NCBI GenBank assembly: GCA_020002185.1
Contig: CM034531.1
Coordinates: 88,381,788 to 88,445,787 of the forward strand
Direction of reading: 5' to 3'
Length of the DNA: 64,000 bases
Origin: Paraescarpia echinospica
Lineage: Eukaryota > Annelida > Polychaeta > Sabellida > Siboglinidae
Notes under the pieces: model-generated
Told to the model about the DNA's origin: nothing
Databases searched by the model: none
The model's input: the letters and a program-made list of their open reading frames with translations, nothing else
Part shown: piece after piece, positions 1 through 12,730 of the stretch
How positions within the stretch are numbered: the first letter of the stretch is position 1
How the letters are laid out: every line of letters begins with the position of its first letter
Program-made: the position numbers and the translations under genes

Positions 1-1675
1 GTTGTTTGGATGAAAGGGCTTGGTAGGTGATTGTGCAGATCTTAAACATAATGCGATATCGCACGGGGAGCCAATGCAGTGATTTTAGAAGTGGCACCGA
101 GCGGGAGAATCGAGGGGATTGTGTGACTACCCTTGCTAAACAATTTTGGACACGTTGTAGTTTTGCAATATCCTTGATAGCAATATTATGAAGGAGGGAA
201 TTGCAATAATCTAATCTGCTGCTAACAAGAGCTGTTGCGATAGTCTTAGCGACAGAAAGCGACGTATGTCGGCGAATGCGGCGAAGATCACGGATATGAT
301 AAAAACAGCAACGGCACGTTTGGGATATGTGTTGTCTGAAATTGAAGTCGCAATCAAAGGTCACTCCTAGATGCCATACTGATGCTGCTGGTGTGATATT
401 TCGACTCAGGATGCATGTTGGAAAAATGTCATTAACTTTACCTCGCTGTATTGGAGTACCAATGATGAGGAATTCAGTTTTGTCTGCATTTAACTTTAAT
501 TTGCTATCGGTCATCCATGAGAAAACATCTTGGAGACAATCGTTGAGTCGGTTTAGAGAGTGACTTGAATCAGGCGTGGCCAAGGAAATGTAGATCTGTG
601 TGTCATCTGCATAAAGGTGATGATCCAAGTTATGACTTTGGATTACAGAGCTGAGTGGCGTAGTGTAGAGAGTGAAAAACAAAGGCCCAAGAACGGAACC
701 CTGGGGAATGCCACATGAAGTGGGGAGTGAGGTTGAAAAGTAATTATCTATCTTTATACATTGATGTCTATTGGTTAGATATGAAGAGAACCAGGTCAGA
801 GCTGTGCCAGATATGCCATACCACATTGATAAACGTTTGACAAGAGTGTTGTGATCAATGGTATCAAAGGCGGCAGATAGATCAAGCAAGGTAAGTGCAG
901 TTACTTTGCCTTTATCAATGTTTAATATAACATCATTATGTACTTTTAGGAGAGCAGTCTCTGTAGAATTAAATTGTTTGTATGCTAATTGGAGCACACT
1001 GGAAAAACAAGTTGAGCTGATATGACACCTTAGACAGCTTGCTACGACTTTCTCAAGTATCTTAGAAATAAAGCTAAGATTAGAAATTGGCCTATAATTT
1101 TTTTAATCATCTTTTGGCAGAGAAGTCTTCTTGAGAACAGGATTTACATGTGCGTGTTTAAAATCATCTGGGAATTTACCCGAACTCAGTGATAAATTTA
1201 TGATATTCGTTATTGTACCAAGTAAAGAGTCAAGACATGATTTTAGTAGTATGGTTGGTAATGGATCGAGATCACATGACTTATTTGGGGAGGACATTAT
1301 TATTTTCCTCACTTCATCAACTGTGGCTGGCTCAAACCATACAAGTGGAGAATTTACTTGTGGGGAGTCCACATTTACAGTACTTAAAGTGTGACATGGA
1401 AAAGCAGAACGTATAAGACTTATTTTATCTTTGAATGATTAGAAAACGAGTCACACAGAGATTTGACTGACACATGACTAGGTAGTGATGGAGGCGGCCG
1501 TCTATGTAAAATATGATTTATGCAGTTCCATAGCTGATGTGGGTTATCAGAGTTACTCGAGACCATGTTTGTGTAATAATTTGATTTAGCTTTGGCCATT
1601 TGTCTGTTGCAGTAGTGACACTGTTTAGAATATCGTGATCTGTCCAAAGGCAAAATAAACTGGGCATTGAAAGAT
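1..1675 (-). mobile_element. L2/CR1-group LINE, reverse-transcriptase part, decayed; runs off the left edge
   Basis: Read on the minus strand, this stretch gives most of a LINE reverse transcriptase. It starts with a linker region near 1650 and then shows a fingers motif (NKSCDLDPLP), NYRPISNLS, LLDLSAAFDTIDH, GIPQGSVLGP and the catalytic LYADDTQ box. The C-terminal block LHWLPVRYRI lies at the window edge. An in-frame stop near 1103 and the split into short open frames show that it is dead. The 5' part (endonuclease, ORF1) is missing beyond about 1675, as expected for 5' truncation. The motif set fits the L2 side of the CR1/L2 group. The same family appears at 23555-24012. Confidence 0.85.
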
Positions 1676-2785
1676 GAGATTATAAGGAATTAATTTATGT
1701 CAAAAATCACAAACTTGATCAGAATGACCTAGATAGACATTTTGGGCTCACGTTTAGAATTGGTCTGTGTGACTTAGTACCTGGTTCATTCTGATGGGTC
1801 ACATATTTTTATTCCTCTACCAGAAATGGGGAGACTATGTCATGTGTAATTAATTGACTAACATTACCGTTAAATATACAATGTCCACTCCTCATTAATT
1901 AACATTTATTTATATTATTACACTTAATTAGGTTAATATACACTAGACTAAATATGTTCACAGTATATAGTATCGATCAAAATGTGCTTCATAACTTCAT
2001 AAAACCAAAACTGTGAAACTTGCGTCTGTGAAATGTTCAAATTGTAAAGAAACATTCCTTTTATAAACAGCCATTACTGCTTGTAACTGGTATTTGTCAA
2101 TTGTCACAAAGGCATACATTACTATCCGTTAAAACCTCTGACGTTCTTGGTTCTCACACATCAAACTACAAGTTGGACAAAGTGCAGCTGATTTAATGAA
2201 CTTCATGTTAATCACCCATGGCCTAATTCCGTTTAACAGAACTAACAATTCAGTAGATAAGATAAGTCATGTGATATATTATATATATATATATATACCT
2301 GTAGCTAGTATGTCTTAGCTTTATTTTGAGACCAATATCAGCAATGTATACAGCATAATTAAGGTAAGGACCATAGTTAGGTATAGCAGGTACTTTCATG
2401 TCAAGGGGTAAAGCCATGTTCATTTTTGTCATTTCTTTGAATCAGCCAATAACTCAAAGTTCCCCTGAAAGGTCGAAATAAATATAGCTACATTCCCAAC
2501 ATAAATTTGTGAATAAAATAAATTACGACATCATTCAGGCTCTGTGAACTGTCACCAGACATTGAACCTGACTGGTGACATTTTAGCTGTGCCAAAAGGA
2601 CTTTTCAGGACATTGGGCCTAAATCAATATATATAATGACTAAAACAAGTTGAGGCAAAACAGGTCTCGTAAAACATTGGTAGATCCTGTGAAGAGTTGA
2701 GTTGGAGACTACACGTCTCATATGATCATTAACTCAACTGAGAAAGTCTGTGCGAATTCGTGGTAAATTGCTGAGACTTCTCAAC
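1676..2785. other. No gene recognised; AT-rich unique sequence
   Basis: I see only short chance open frames here, a TA dinucleotide run near 2277-2297, and no motif I recognise. Confidence 0.5.
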
Positions 2786-3574
2786 ATGCCCAAGACAAAC
2801 TCAAAGACAAAAAAGATTGTTGAAGTGAATGAAGTGACCATGTCGACCGCAGAGACAGCGACCGCTACGACTACATTGAAACCATTCTGACAGGCAACAA
2901 GATATGATGGAACTGATGCTTCAGAAACAAAACACCATGATAGCGGATATGATAACAAATTTGTGGAATGCATCAGCAAAACGGTAGAAACAAAGCTGGA
3001 ATCAATGCAAAATGAAATTTTTGCAATAGCGAATGATCATCAATAACTAACCAAAGAAAACTCTTTGCTGAAAAGAACCATTGAAACTCTCACCGACAAA
3101 TTACAAACCGTAACAAAACAAAACGTTGATGTGGAAACACAACTGGACGAATTCGAACAATACTCAAGATGAGACTGTTTGGTTATAAATGGATTGCCTG
3201 AGGTAACAGACGAGACAGATGAAAAACTTTTGTAACTTTTGTCCGGGACCAAATTCCCAGATGTCACGATAAACGTAAGCGACATTAGCAAAGCCCATCG
3301 ACTACCGTGACAACCGACGCCAAGGAAGACCAAGGTCGTAAAATTTGCGACTCATAAAAAAGATGAAATCTTCTCTGGTCGAAAAACCATTAAAGGCACC
3401 AACATTTACGTGAATGAACTGTTAAAAAAAAAACGTGCTGAACTACATCGCTTCTGCATCAGCAACATCAAGCAGAAAAAAACTGTGTGGACAAAAGATG
3501 GCAAAGTCTTTGTCAGAGTGGGAGAGCAAATCGTTCATGTGAAATCAATAGAAGACGTAAAGGCCTTTGTGTGA
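2786..3574 (+). pseudogene. L1-type LINE ORF1 protein (coiled coil plus RRM-like), killed by five nonsense codons
   Basis: From the ATG at 2786 one frame can be followed for 263 codons to a TGA at 3572, with no insertion or deletion. The product resembles L1/Tx1-type ORF1 proteins. It has a charged N-terminus, a coiled coil (about residues 60-125), then an EQYSR/CLVINGLPE block that opens the RRM-like domain, SKAHRLP, VVKFATHKK and a C-terminal VNELLKKKRAELHR helix. In-frame stops fall at codons 35, 87, 129, 150 and 175 (positions 2888, 3044, 3170, 3233, 3308). Each could be one C-to-T change from CGA or CAA. No ORF2 follows. Identification rests on recognising the fold layout, not on a search. 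Confidence 0.75.
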
Positions 3575-3765
3575 CTATGCGAACAATGCGTCAATGCCAG
3601 AGTGTTACGTGGCTATCATCAGGTATTTTCTTCTCGTGTGACTGCGCGAACAATGAACCAATGTGTGTTACCTGGCTATCATCAGGCACTATCTTCTTTC
3701 TTGTATGACTGTGCAAACAATGCATCAATGCCAGAGCGTTATCTGGGTATCGTCAGGTATTTTTT
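3569..3765 (+). repeat. Three tandem units of about 66 bp
   Basis: Three imperfect units follow the L1-type ORF1 directly. Each carries a gtgtgactgcgcgaacaat-like start and ends in ggctatcatcaggtatt. They may be part of the LINE's 3' region. Confidence 0.7.
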
Positions 3766-4309
3766 TTAACTGAAATGGACTACGTCTAAATGGAAAGTCA
3801 CTTGCATAATCTACTCTATGTGACCTTTATATGTATGAATGTTTTTTTTTTTTTTTACACATTTTTCTTTTTTTTCTTTTTGAAATGTTCATTTACACAT
3901 TTTTACTACTCTCAATTATGATAAGTTTAAAATGCACTAATGGGGAGTATGCGACATCTCCTTTAAATTCATGCATGCACGTTAAATGCGTTTTATATAT
4001 GATTTTGCCAAAATGTGTTTTTGTTAACAGTAAAATTAGTCTTGTCATGCTGTTTAATTTTATTAATTTGACAAGCAATGTTTTGTTTTAAATATGATCA
4101 ATAGGGTCATTCCGTGTGAACGCAACCAGTGGGTGTGGCACTCATCTCTTCAATTTTTGAATGAACCAGCTTGGTGAAAACCTTTGGAAAGATAACTAGG
4201 AATCCGAAATTTGAGTGTTCTAGCTTCAGTAGTTTTCGAGTTATGGCAATTTGAAATTTGGGACTTAAAAATAAATACAATTATTCACATTTCACAGGTT
4301 AATATCTCT

Positions 4310-5436
4310 TGCAGTATTTAACCTGTGTTCATGAAACTTTGTGGAATTGTTCTCTACAATGTATAGATCACATAAATATACTTAGAACATAAATACAGTG
4401 TAAGGTTAATGTGCACCACATTGATAAACATAATGATTTATTCAATAAATAACTCACAAGAGGGTTTTCAGACTTTGATTGTAAGCAAAATACACAAACC
4501 TCATAAACTAGTTGTATATAATTGGTATATACACATGCAAGTGTGCAAATCAAAGTAATATGGCAGGTCTGGTTGTCTTATTTATGAATCTGTACATATG
4601 CAAAGATGGTACGTTGTTATATTTATTAAAAATTGACCAACTTCCGAACCAAAAAAGTCAATGAGGCATAGCATGTAGTCACAAAACTTTTTCTAGGTGT
4701 AAGCTTGTCCCTACAACACAAATAACTAATAACTCTTAATATCCTTCCGAGTTTCCTTCACAACAAAAATGGGGTACTTCTGGGTGCCTCAACTTTTTCT
4801 ATAAATCACTTGCGAATCACGAGAGGGTTTTCAGGCATTTATTGGGAGCTAAATATATAGATGCCTTAATTAACTGTTGTAAATATTTGGTATCTATGCA
4901 CACCAGTGTGTATTATCAGAGCAATATGACATGTCTGACTGTCTTAATTATGAATCTACACACACTCAAAGATGCTATGTTATAATATACATCTATAAAA
5001 TTAGCCAACTTCCGCCCCTAAAACGTCAATGTGGAGTAGAAGATATTGTTATGAAACTTTTTCTAGACATAAACCAGTCCTATAACACAAATAACAATTA
5101 ACTCTCAATACCTTTCCATGCTTCCTTCTCAAGAAGAATGGCCCTTGGGTACCCCAAATTTATCAATAAATCACTCGCGAGAGGGTTTTCAAGTATTGAT
5201 TGTGTACTAAACATACATGTTGTTGTTAATATTTGTATATATTTGGTATCTATGCATATCAGTGTACATTCTCAGAGTATCATGACTTGTTTGACTGTCT
5301 TAATTATGAATCTGTACATATTCAAATATGGTACATTATGGTACATTATATTTCTTTTAAAAATAACCAACTTCTGATTAAAAAAACTGGATTTGGGATA
5401 GAAAGTATTGCTACAAAACTTTTACGAGGTATAAAA
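4310..5436 (+). repeat. Left arm of a large inverted repeat, with three internal tandem units of about 360 bp
   Basis: This arm matches the reverse complement of 6030-7035 continued at 12629-12726. Within it, three tandem units of about 360 bp begin near 4441, 4800 and 5160, each carrying a gagagggttttca core. The arm is uninterrupted, so it preserves the sequence that the right arm had before a transposon inserted at 7036. No coding sequence is seen in it. Confidence 0.85.
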
Positions 5437-6029
5437 CAAATGCTTATATAACACAAATATCAAGTGATTCTCAAATTCATGATCCCCACAAATTGTAAGT
5501 GACCTACCAGGTACTTCTTTTTTATGTAATGGTACAGACTGGGCATGCTTAATTGCTTTCATCAAAGCAATCATTATCACTGTTTAATTTGTAATAAAAA
5601 ACTTGTACAAAATCTCAAATCCACATATTTCCATCACAATTCTGGATAAAAACTTGCACACATATTTAATTCAATATAACATATTACTATTAGTGCCATA
5701 TGTATCATTATACGTGTGACGCAGGTCTAATACCTACAATTACCTGTATCAAGGAAGAATGAAAACACTCTTTTGGTACCTTAATAATACACTAATGACA
5801 TGTGCATGTGTGTGTTCTGACTTGGCCCACTATCTTTCAAAAAGATGTTATTACTTGGTCTTATACAATCACTTGGTGTTATTACTTGGTGTTATACAAT
5901 CACTTTCCATGGAATCGTCATGTGACGCAAAGGAGGGATTATTGACACTGGTCAGTGTAGTTAGAAAAACAACGTTTGGGATTTCTGATTATTTAAGGTT
6001 GATAGTTATGTTGTAAACGGGACTAGTTT
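5437..6029. other. Loop of the large inverted repeat
   Basis: About 590 bp of single-copy, AT-rich DNA separate the two arms. A short tandem repeat built on acttggtgttatacaatc lies near 5855-5905. No gene is recognised. Confidence 0.6.
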
Positions 6030-7035
6030 TTGCCTAATAAAAGTTTGCAGCAATACTTTCTATCCCACATACATTTTTTATCATAAGTTTTTTTTTAAAG
6101 ATAAATATAACATTGTACCATCTTTGAATATGTACAGATTGATAATTAAGACAGTCAAACAAGTCAACAATACTCTGTGTGAATGTACACCGATATGATA
6201 AGATACGAATATATACAAATATTAACAATGGCATGTATGTTTAGCTCACAATCAATGCTTGAAAACCCTCTCGCAAGTGATTTATTGACAAATTTGGGGT
6301 ACCCAAGGGCCATTCTTCTTGAGAAGGAAGCATGGAAAGGTATTGAGAGTTACTTGTTATTTGTGTTATAGGACTGGTTTATGTCTAGAAAAAGTTTCAT
6401 AACAATATCTTCAACTCCACTTTGACTTTTTAGGGTCGGAAGTTGGCTAATTTTATAGATGTATATTATAACATAGCATCTTTGAGCGTATGTAGATTCA
6501 TAATTAAGACAGTCAGACATGTCATATTGCTCTGATAATACACACTGGTGTGCATAGATACCAAATATTTACAACAGTTAATTAAGGCATTTATATTTAG
6601 CTCGCAATCAATGCCTGAAAACCATCTCATGAATCGCAAGTGATTTATTTAAAAATTTGGGGCACCCAGAAGTACTTAAGGATATTGAGAGTTATTAGTT
6701 ATTTGTGTTATAGGGACAAGTTTACACCTAGAAAAAGTTTTGTGACAATACATGCTATGCCCATTGACTTTTTTGGGTCGGAAGTTGGTCAAATTTTAAG
6801 AAATATAACAACGTACAATCTTTGCATATGTACAGATTTATAAATAAGACAACCAGACCTGCTATATTACTCTGATTTGCACACTTGCATGTGTATATAC
6901 CAATTATATACTATACTAATTATATTCAACTAGTTTCTGAGGTTTGTGTATTTTGCTCACAATCAAGGTCTGAAAACCCTCTCGCAAGTGATTTATTGAA
7001 TAAATCATTATGCTGATGAACTTGGTGCACATTAA
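6030..7035 (-). repeat. Right arm of the large inverted repeat, proximal part
   Basis: This is the inverted copy of about 4410-5436, with the same internal tandem units in reverse order. It stops at the TTAA (7032-7035) where the transposon begins and resumes at 12629. Confidence 0.85.
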
Positions 7036-7318
7036 AGGTCCTCAACCAATTCGTTTGCCCATCGCCAATCCGGTTCTTTTAGATCCAGACGTATAATGTG
7101 TGAATAGTTTAACTAGTGCGCACAGTCGGTTTAATAAAAAATGCATACTTGTTTTTTAATCGTCAAAAAGAAAAGATTTGTCATTACACCGGGTATAGCT
7201 GACGAAAGCCAACTGCGCTGTCGACCTCCTGCGCCATTTCGGTCACGTGCTTTACGCGAGATCAGCATCCCACGTATTCGAAAACAATAACAACATACAC
7301 GTGCTTTGGTGTATCAAG

Positions 7319-8226
7319 ATGAAGATTCCAAAGTGGTTGTACGAAGGTACGTATTATACTATAGCATTTAGCAACAAGAACGCGTAGCCGTGTATTAATT
7401 CAACGAGAATTGCAACTTGCGAACGTCTACACTCGACTCGAGGCTGACTAAGTCTAAGCCTAAGGCTAAGCCAGTCACCAGGTCCATGGCGATATCAGCC
7501 AGAGATTCAGTCAGAGGCTGTGACAACGAGTATAATATTTGATATGCATTGTATTTGGTTACGTAGGATCTTGTTAATAAACTATGTTATTGCGACAATA
7601 CATATAGGGAATAGATGACGTGAGGGGGCGAAATGACAAGTTACATTGGTTTGGCAGTTTGCCTTTTGATCGTGCAAGTAACTTAGTCAGGGAGCATCCA
7701 TAATTTCGTGCAACAGAACGTCAAACACTGGAGTATAATATTGGTGATCATAATTATCAAAACAGTGTTTTGAGACTCACATTTTGATACTATTACTGCA
7801 GAATGTTGTTGATTTGCTTTGTAGTTTATGCAAATTGAGATTTTTATATGACAACCATGTCCATGATGGTGATGACGATTTTATTCAATATAAAAATGTA
7901 AACGTGTAAATACATATGCTCGCACTTGTTTCCATTGTGGTCCTTGGTGCATGGCTATAGTTTATGTAATTGGTATCCTGCGATACCTTTCAACTGACAT
8001 ATGCTGGCTATTCTTGTGTATTTACCAATATGTGTATATATTCTCACCACAGCAATATATGAATGCATAATACGTAACTTGAATTATGATTTTGCTAGAG
8101 GCCACACTGCAACCCAAGAATGGGAATGAGACGAGGCAGAAAAGGAGCGAAGGAGGTCACCTGGGTCAGGCAGTCACAGGGAGGAACATAGTCTGCGGGA
8201 GGCCCACATTTGATAAATCCAAGTAA
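7319..8226 (+). CDS. Possible two-exon ORF inside the TTAA transposon (51 aa), function unknown
   Basis: A candidate first exon at 7319-7346 starts with an ATG (aagATGa) and encodes MKIPKWLYE before a gtacgt donor. A candidate second exon at 8099-8226 follows a tttgctag acceptor and keeps the phase for 42 codons to a TAA. The product is basic, with QKRSEGG and VCGRPTF stretches. The open length is short enough to be chance, and I recognise no family. An alternative reading ends exon 2 at a gtaatt donor at 8222 and continues into a later exon. Confidence 0.25.
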
Positions 8227-9062
8227 TTTCAAATTTATAACAATCAACCACGTATAAGTTGTCAACAAATTTGAATGTGCACATTTACATATATATTTGT
8301 TTTCATAGACATTTTAATAATAACATCTTGGACATGAAAAACTAAGTTGACTTCTGCACTTATATTATACCCACATGTTATGAACCTTTGAATATTTGAC
8401 GAGGAAAATATACTGTTAGCATCACAATAACACCTCATTTTGTCATTTCCGACATTCACCTTGACCATTCAACCTCAGGCAGAACCTTAAAATGTCAAAC
8501 ATGAATGTGTAGTAGTTACACATGGCAGACACTGACATGACTTTGTATACTGAAAACAAAACATATAAATGCGCTTTACTGATTAGCAGAATTCAAATCA
8601 GTCTATAATATTGACAAAGATCAGGCATCACTGTAATGAAATTGAAAATTGTTTAATTCATGTAATAACAATGAACACCTTGTAAAAAAAATAGTTAAAA
8701 TGTTTCACCATTTTGAAAAAAGAGCATATTCTACTAATGTCTGCATGTTGTATCAACCCACCCCCTTCCCTCCTCCGGAACAACCCCGGTAAACACTGAC
8801 TGTTCCTAAGATATAAACATGTATAGATGCAGCTGTAGTAGCACATTTCTTGCTGCCGTTTTTCTTGTGAAATGCTGCAGGTCACACATGAAACATTTGT
8901 TTATATTTACTGATTATGAGAATGAACATTCCATAATTATTTAATCCCAACACTACAATGATACTTATGTTTGTTTACTGAAAATTTGCTTTTCTTTACA
9001 GGAGATTGGACTAGTGTGCTTAGTACCACTAGCTCTCCAAGTTAATATGGCATACTGGGCAG

Positions 9063-9427
9063 TTGTATTTGTCCAGGATCTCGGACAAGATTGTACAGCC
9101 ATACAGCATGCTGCATATTAATGGTTTGTCATGTGAATGTCCACCGACTGATCCCAATTGTGTCATGTGTTGCATCCATGACAGATTCCCCAGTGCCGAT
9201 GGGGTGTGCACTGGCTTCCAGGTCAGTCAGTTAGCTTAACTAACTAAAAACCAATGTAGAATGCAGGTTGCTCGACATAAGACTGTGATGACGCCTGACT
9301 AGCTCTGCAGTTGGTGATGGAACGGTGGGTGCCAGGGTCTGCAGATACGGCAACAACTTTCGATGCTGTGAGACAGGTTCAGTGTCGAGCATTCTTCAGT
9401 GAACTACATCAGTTTGGATATCGATGA
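9063..9427 (+). CDS. Possible Cys-rich exon pair inside the TTAA transposon (about 91 codons), function unknown
   Basis: Exon 9063-9221 (53 codons) lies between a tgggcag acceptor and a ttccag/gtcagt donor. It joins in phase to 9311-9427 (38 codons plus stop) after a ctctgcag acceptor. The first part is cysteine-rich: CEC, then C-x2-CC, followed by His. The second part ends in RAFFSELHQFGYR. Splice phase agrees, but the lengths are small and no family is recognised. It could be the 3' end of a gene carried by the transposon. A link to the exons at 7319-8226 is not established. Confidence 0.25.
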
Positions 9428-12400
9428 CATCACTGTATGTGTTCGCTGTCTTCGATGGTACTGCATACCAGCTTCCTGACATTTTGCTGTACATCCGCAT
9501 CTACCTATACCGGAGACAAAGTGACAATTAGCATGGCTGGCTCTGACATGTATGATATTTTATATGTGATGACACATTTATCGAAAGTCAATAATACATG
9601 GTATTTGTATTCAATTAAACTTTAACTTTTAGCAGTGTCCATGAAAAAATACATCAATTATCCAGCATTGTTACAGTGGTAGGGTTTCATTGTCTTTGTG
9701 TTGCTGATAGTCAGTGGCAGCCAGCTGAGTTCTTGCAACGTACACCAGGTACTTGTTTTGTACAACACAAGTTTGTGATGAAGTAATGGTATTGAAAGCC
9801 TTTTCACATTTTTCAACAAAAAATCTGTTGATACACTGACAGCAGCATTTTACTTGTTTAAGTTCTCTATGTATCATGAGGACTGTTATATTTTTCATGC
9901 CATGGTTCATATTTCTAAATTATTCTTTTTTATCACTGGTTTATATTTTCACAAATAATTTACATTATATTTTCATTTCGCATGATGATTATACACCTGT
10001 ACCCATTGTACTAATTATTTTATAAACAACACTTCAGCAAAGTTAGTTCTGATATGGTGTAGTATCCAGTCCTCAGACTTGTTAAATCGAACACAATCTC
10101 GACTTATGTGGGTCCTTTTTTGTGGGATGCATTCAGCCACACTGAAATTAATATGCGAAGACTATTCGTACAAAATATTGCGGTCTGTAGCCGGTACTCT
10201 TCATACAGCTGAGTAAACCTGAGCGATGTAGCATGTAGTGATTGTACATGTAATTCTCAGTCACATGGCGATGACCCTGACTAGTCTAGTTACTATTATT
10301 TGCGAGTTGTAAACATACATACCAAGCATTGCATAAACTACAAAATTTTCTAATGTTATATCATATTGATGTTTTTTTAACAAAGAATTATAATTTATGG
10401 TTCTTTGCAAAACAAAAACAATTATGATTCTTAATAGTTATTTTTATTTGATATGTACAGCCCCTGTACATAGTACATTTGTTCAACTAAACATCTTCCT
10501 AAGTAATTTTTTCTCATTGGTTTACATTTTATGGGCATGCGATATTAAACAAATTTGTTAAATAAACATAATTGTTTAGTCATGGCATGTATAAACTACA
10601 ACTAGCATTTGACATCACGTGTACTAGTGTTTTTTTTTTTGTAACAAAGAATCTTGATAAAAGTTTCTGTTTGTTTTTTATATATACCTGATATTTTTTC
10701 AACCTCTTCCTAATTTTTGTTTTGGATTTTATGTACATGTGATATGTATATGATGTTAAAAATTATTACATTATACACATCAAGTGCAGTGATTGTACCT
10801 GTAGTTGTATTGTACTTTTCATTATTTTGTAGTCAATTTCATTAAATAGTGTCAATAAAATGTTTTTACTTTACATTGTCTTTACTTTAATTCACATGCA
10901 TTTCTAACAACAATATACAATTTAACGAGGACACACGTTACTGCAAAATCATCAATTATCACATACGGGGATGGATCCAGAAATCGAGTCTGGGGGGCAC
11001 AAAAACCTCCACTGGCGGCCGAACCAAATGGTGTAGTCTAAATTTTGTCGCTACCACGCTGCCATAACTTCACCCGCTCCACTGGAGTGGTGATGTTGGA
11101 AAACGCCATAACTTTCAGCTTATTATTATCACCTAAACTGGGGCACATTTCAAATGGTCTGGGAGGACACAGTTGCGTGGGCCCATTATAAAAGATGACA
11201 TACTTGTTTAATGCTTGTATTTATAATTTTGATAACAGGTTTGATGACAGAGTAACCACATTTACCTGAAGGTGAAGAGCTTTGAAGCACACATCTGAAT
11301 GTGGTGTTGACACACCTCGAGTTCTGAAAATATAGTACATGTATTAATAAAAATAAAAATAATTATTTTAATGTACACTGTACTTGCAAAAGTTGCAGTG
11401 CAATGAACGACTACCTGCCAAATGCAACCAATGCCAACGGTCAAAAGCTATCTATATATATATATATATATACATGTTATGAACATTAAATTTCAGAGGG
11501 GCGCTGGTTTTCTGAACATAATAAAAACTCACAGAAGGGGCAATCAAAAAACCTGGTGAAACTACTGGAATATTCTTTTCCTTGTAAATAATTAAATAAC
11601 AAGATTACATACAATTACAATTGAATTCATATTAAATTTTGTAATATCCAATAATAGTAACTTTTAATATAAAAGTAATAGATTAGTTAAATTAATTACT
11701 ATTACATTACTGTTGTTAGTCAATTGTGTACATATTGTTTTTGTTCAACCTATTACTATTGGTTCAATAATTATAATCGTTACGGATCATTTATAATGCA
11801 TTTACACTGTTACTATTATCCCAAGCCTACTTAGGCTACTACCATATACGACATAGACATAATATAGTCACTATCATTGACAGGTATATGCCATAGCATC
11901 ATACTGTTAGCTGATATTAGTCGATACTATAGTAAACAGGGCCCAACCAGGCCGCCCATATTGCCATTGGCTATGACTAAAAGGTAAACAATTAAATAAA
12001 TTTAGTACAAGCAACATTAATATACGTGACTATAGCTTAATAATGTTAAATTACTAACCTGTCTGGAAGAACCTTTGCAAACGCTGCATCTCATTTGTTG
12101 ATGTTGTGACTGACCCCACGACACGGGCAACGGCCCACGGCCACTAGCACTGTCGCTAACTCCTGTTTACTTTGTTTCGTTCCATAGTTGTTCCCAAATA
12201 GAAATACACCTTTATGCGTGGGTACTGTTTTTGTCTAATTTGGCCCATTTTGCTGTGTCGGTGGCATATATGTTCGTGGACGTCCACAGTGCTCCACACA
12301 TTGCCTAAACTCGGAATTCCATAACATCAACAGCGCCAAAGGGTGGGGTCAAAGGTCAATATCGCCCATAATTCGCGATCACGAGAAGACAAGAACGCGA

Positions 12401-12628
12401 TTCCATGCAAAGTTAAATGTCCATACTCAGCTAAAATGGAAACAAAAAACCGGATCCGGTTTTTACTAAAAACAAAAGAGTTCGCAGTTTTTGTTTTAAT
12501 TTTAAAATCGAACTAATACGTATGCATAAACGAACTAGCATATCATTGGGGAGTACTTGATTCCTCTGTTTTTTTGTGAAATTACTAAGAAACGCGAGGA
12601 GCAAAACAATCGAATTGGTTGAGTACCT
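9428..12628. other. AT-rich remainder of the TTAA transposon
   Basis: No further coding exon is recognised. AATAAA-like signals lie near 10854, and a TA dinucleotide run at about 11452-11472. Oligo-T and oligo-A tracts are frequent. Confidence 0.5.
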
Positions 12629-12726
12629 TTAACCATACACTGTATTTATGTTCTAATCATGTGTTTGTGATCAATACACTGTAGAGAACAATTCCACAAA
12701 GTTTCATTAACACAGGTTAAATAGTA
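12629..12726 (-). repeat. Distal end of the large inverted repeat's right arm
   Basis: Reverse complement of about 4313-4410. It continues the arm interrupted at 7035, beginning with the duplicated TTAA. Confidence 0.85.
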
Positions 12727-12730
12727 TAAG

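Larger units (their letters stand above)
7036..12628. mobile_element. 5.6-kb DNA transposon with TTAA target-site duplication (piggyBac- or Kolobok-like)
   Basis: The ends are inverted repeats of 18 bp with one mismatch (AGGTCCTCAACCAATTCG at 7036-7053; AGGTACTCAACCAATTCG as the reverse complement of 12611-12628). TTAA stands directly outside each end (7032-7035 and 12629-12632). The left arm of the surrounding palindrome holds the uninterrupted site with a single TTAA near 4410. Both piggyBac and Kolobok superfamilies duplicate TTAA; ends starting with AGG would suit Kolobok better. No transposase is recognised inside, so the element is non-autonomous, or its gene is split into small exons. 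Confidence 0.85.
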
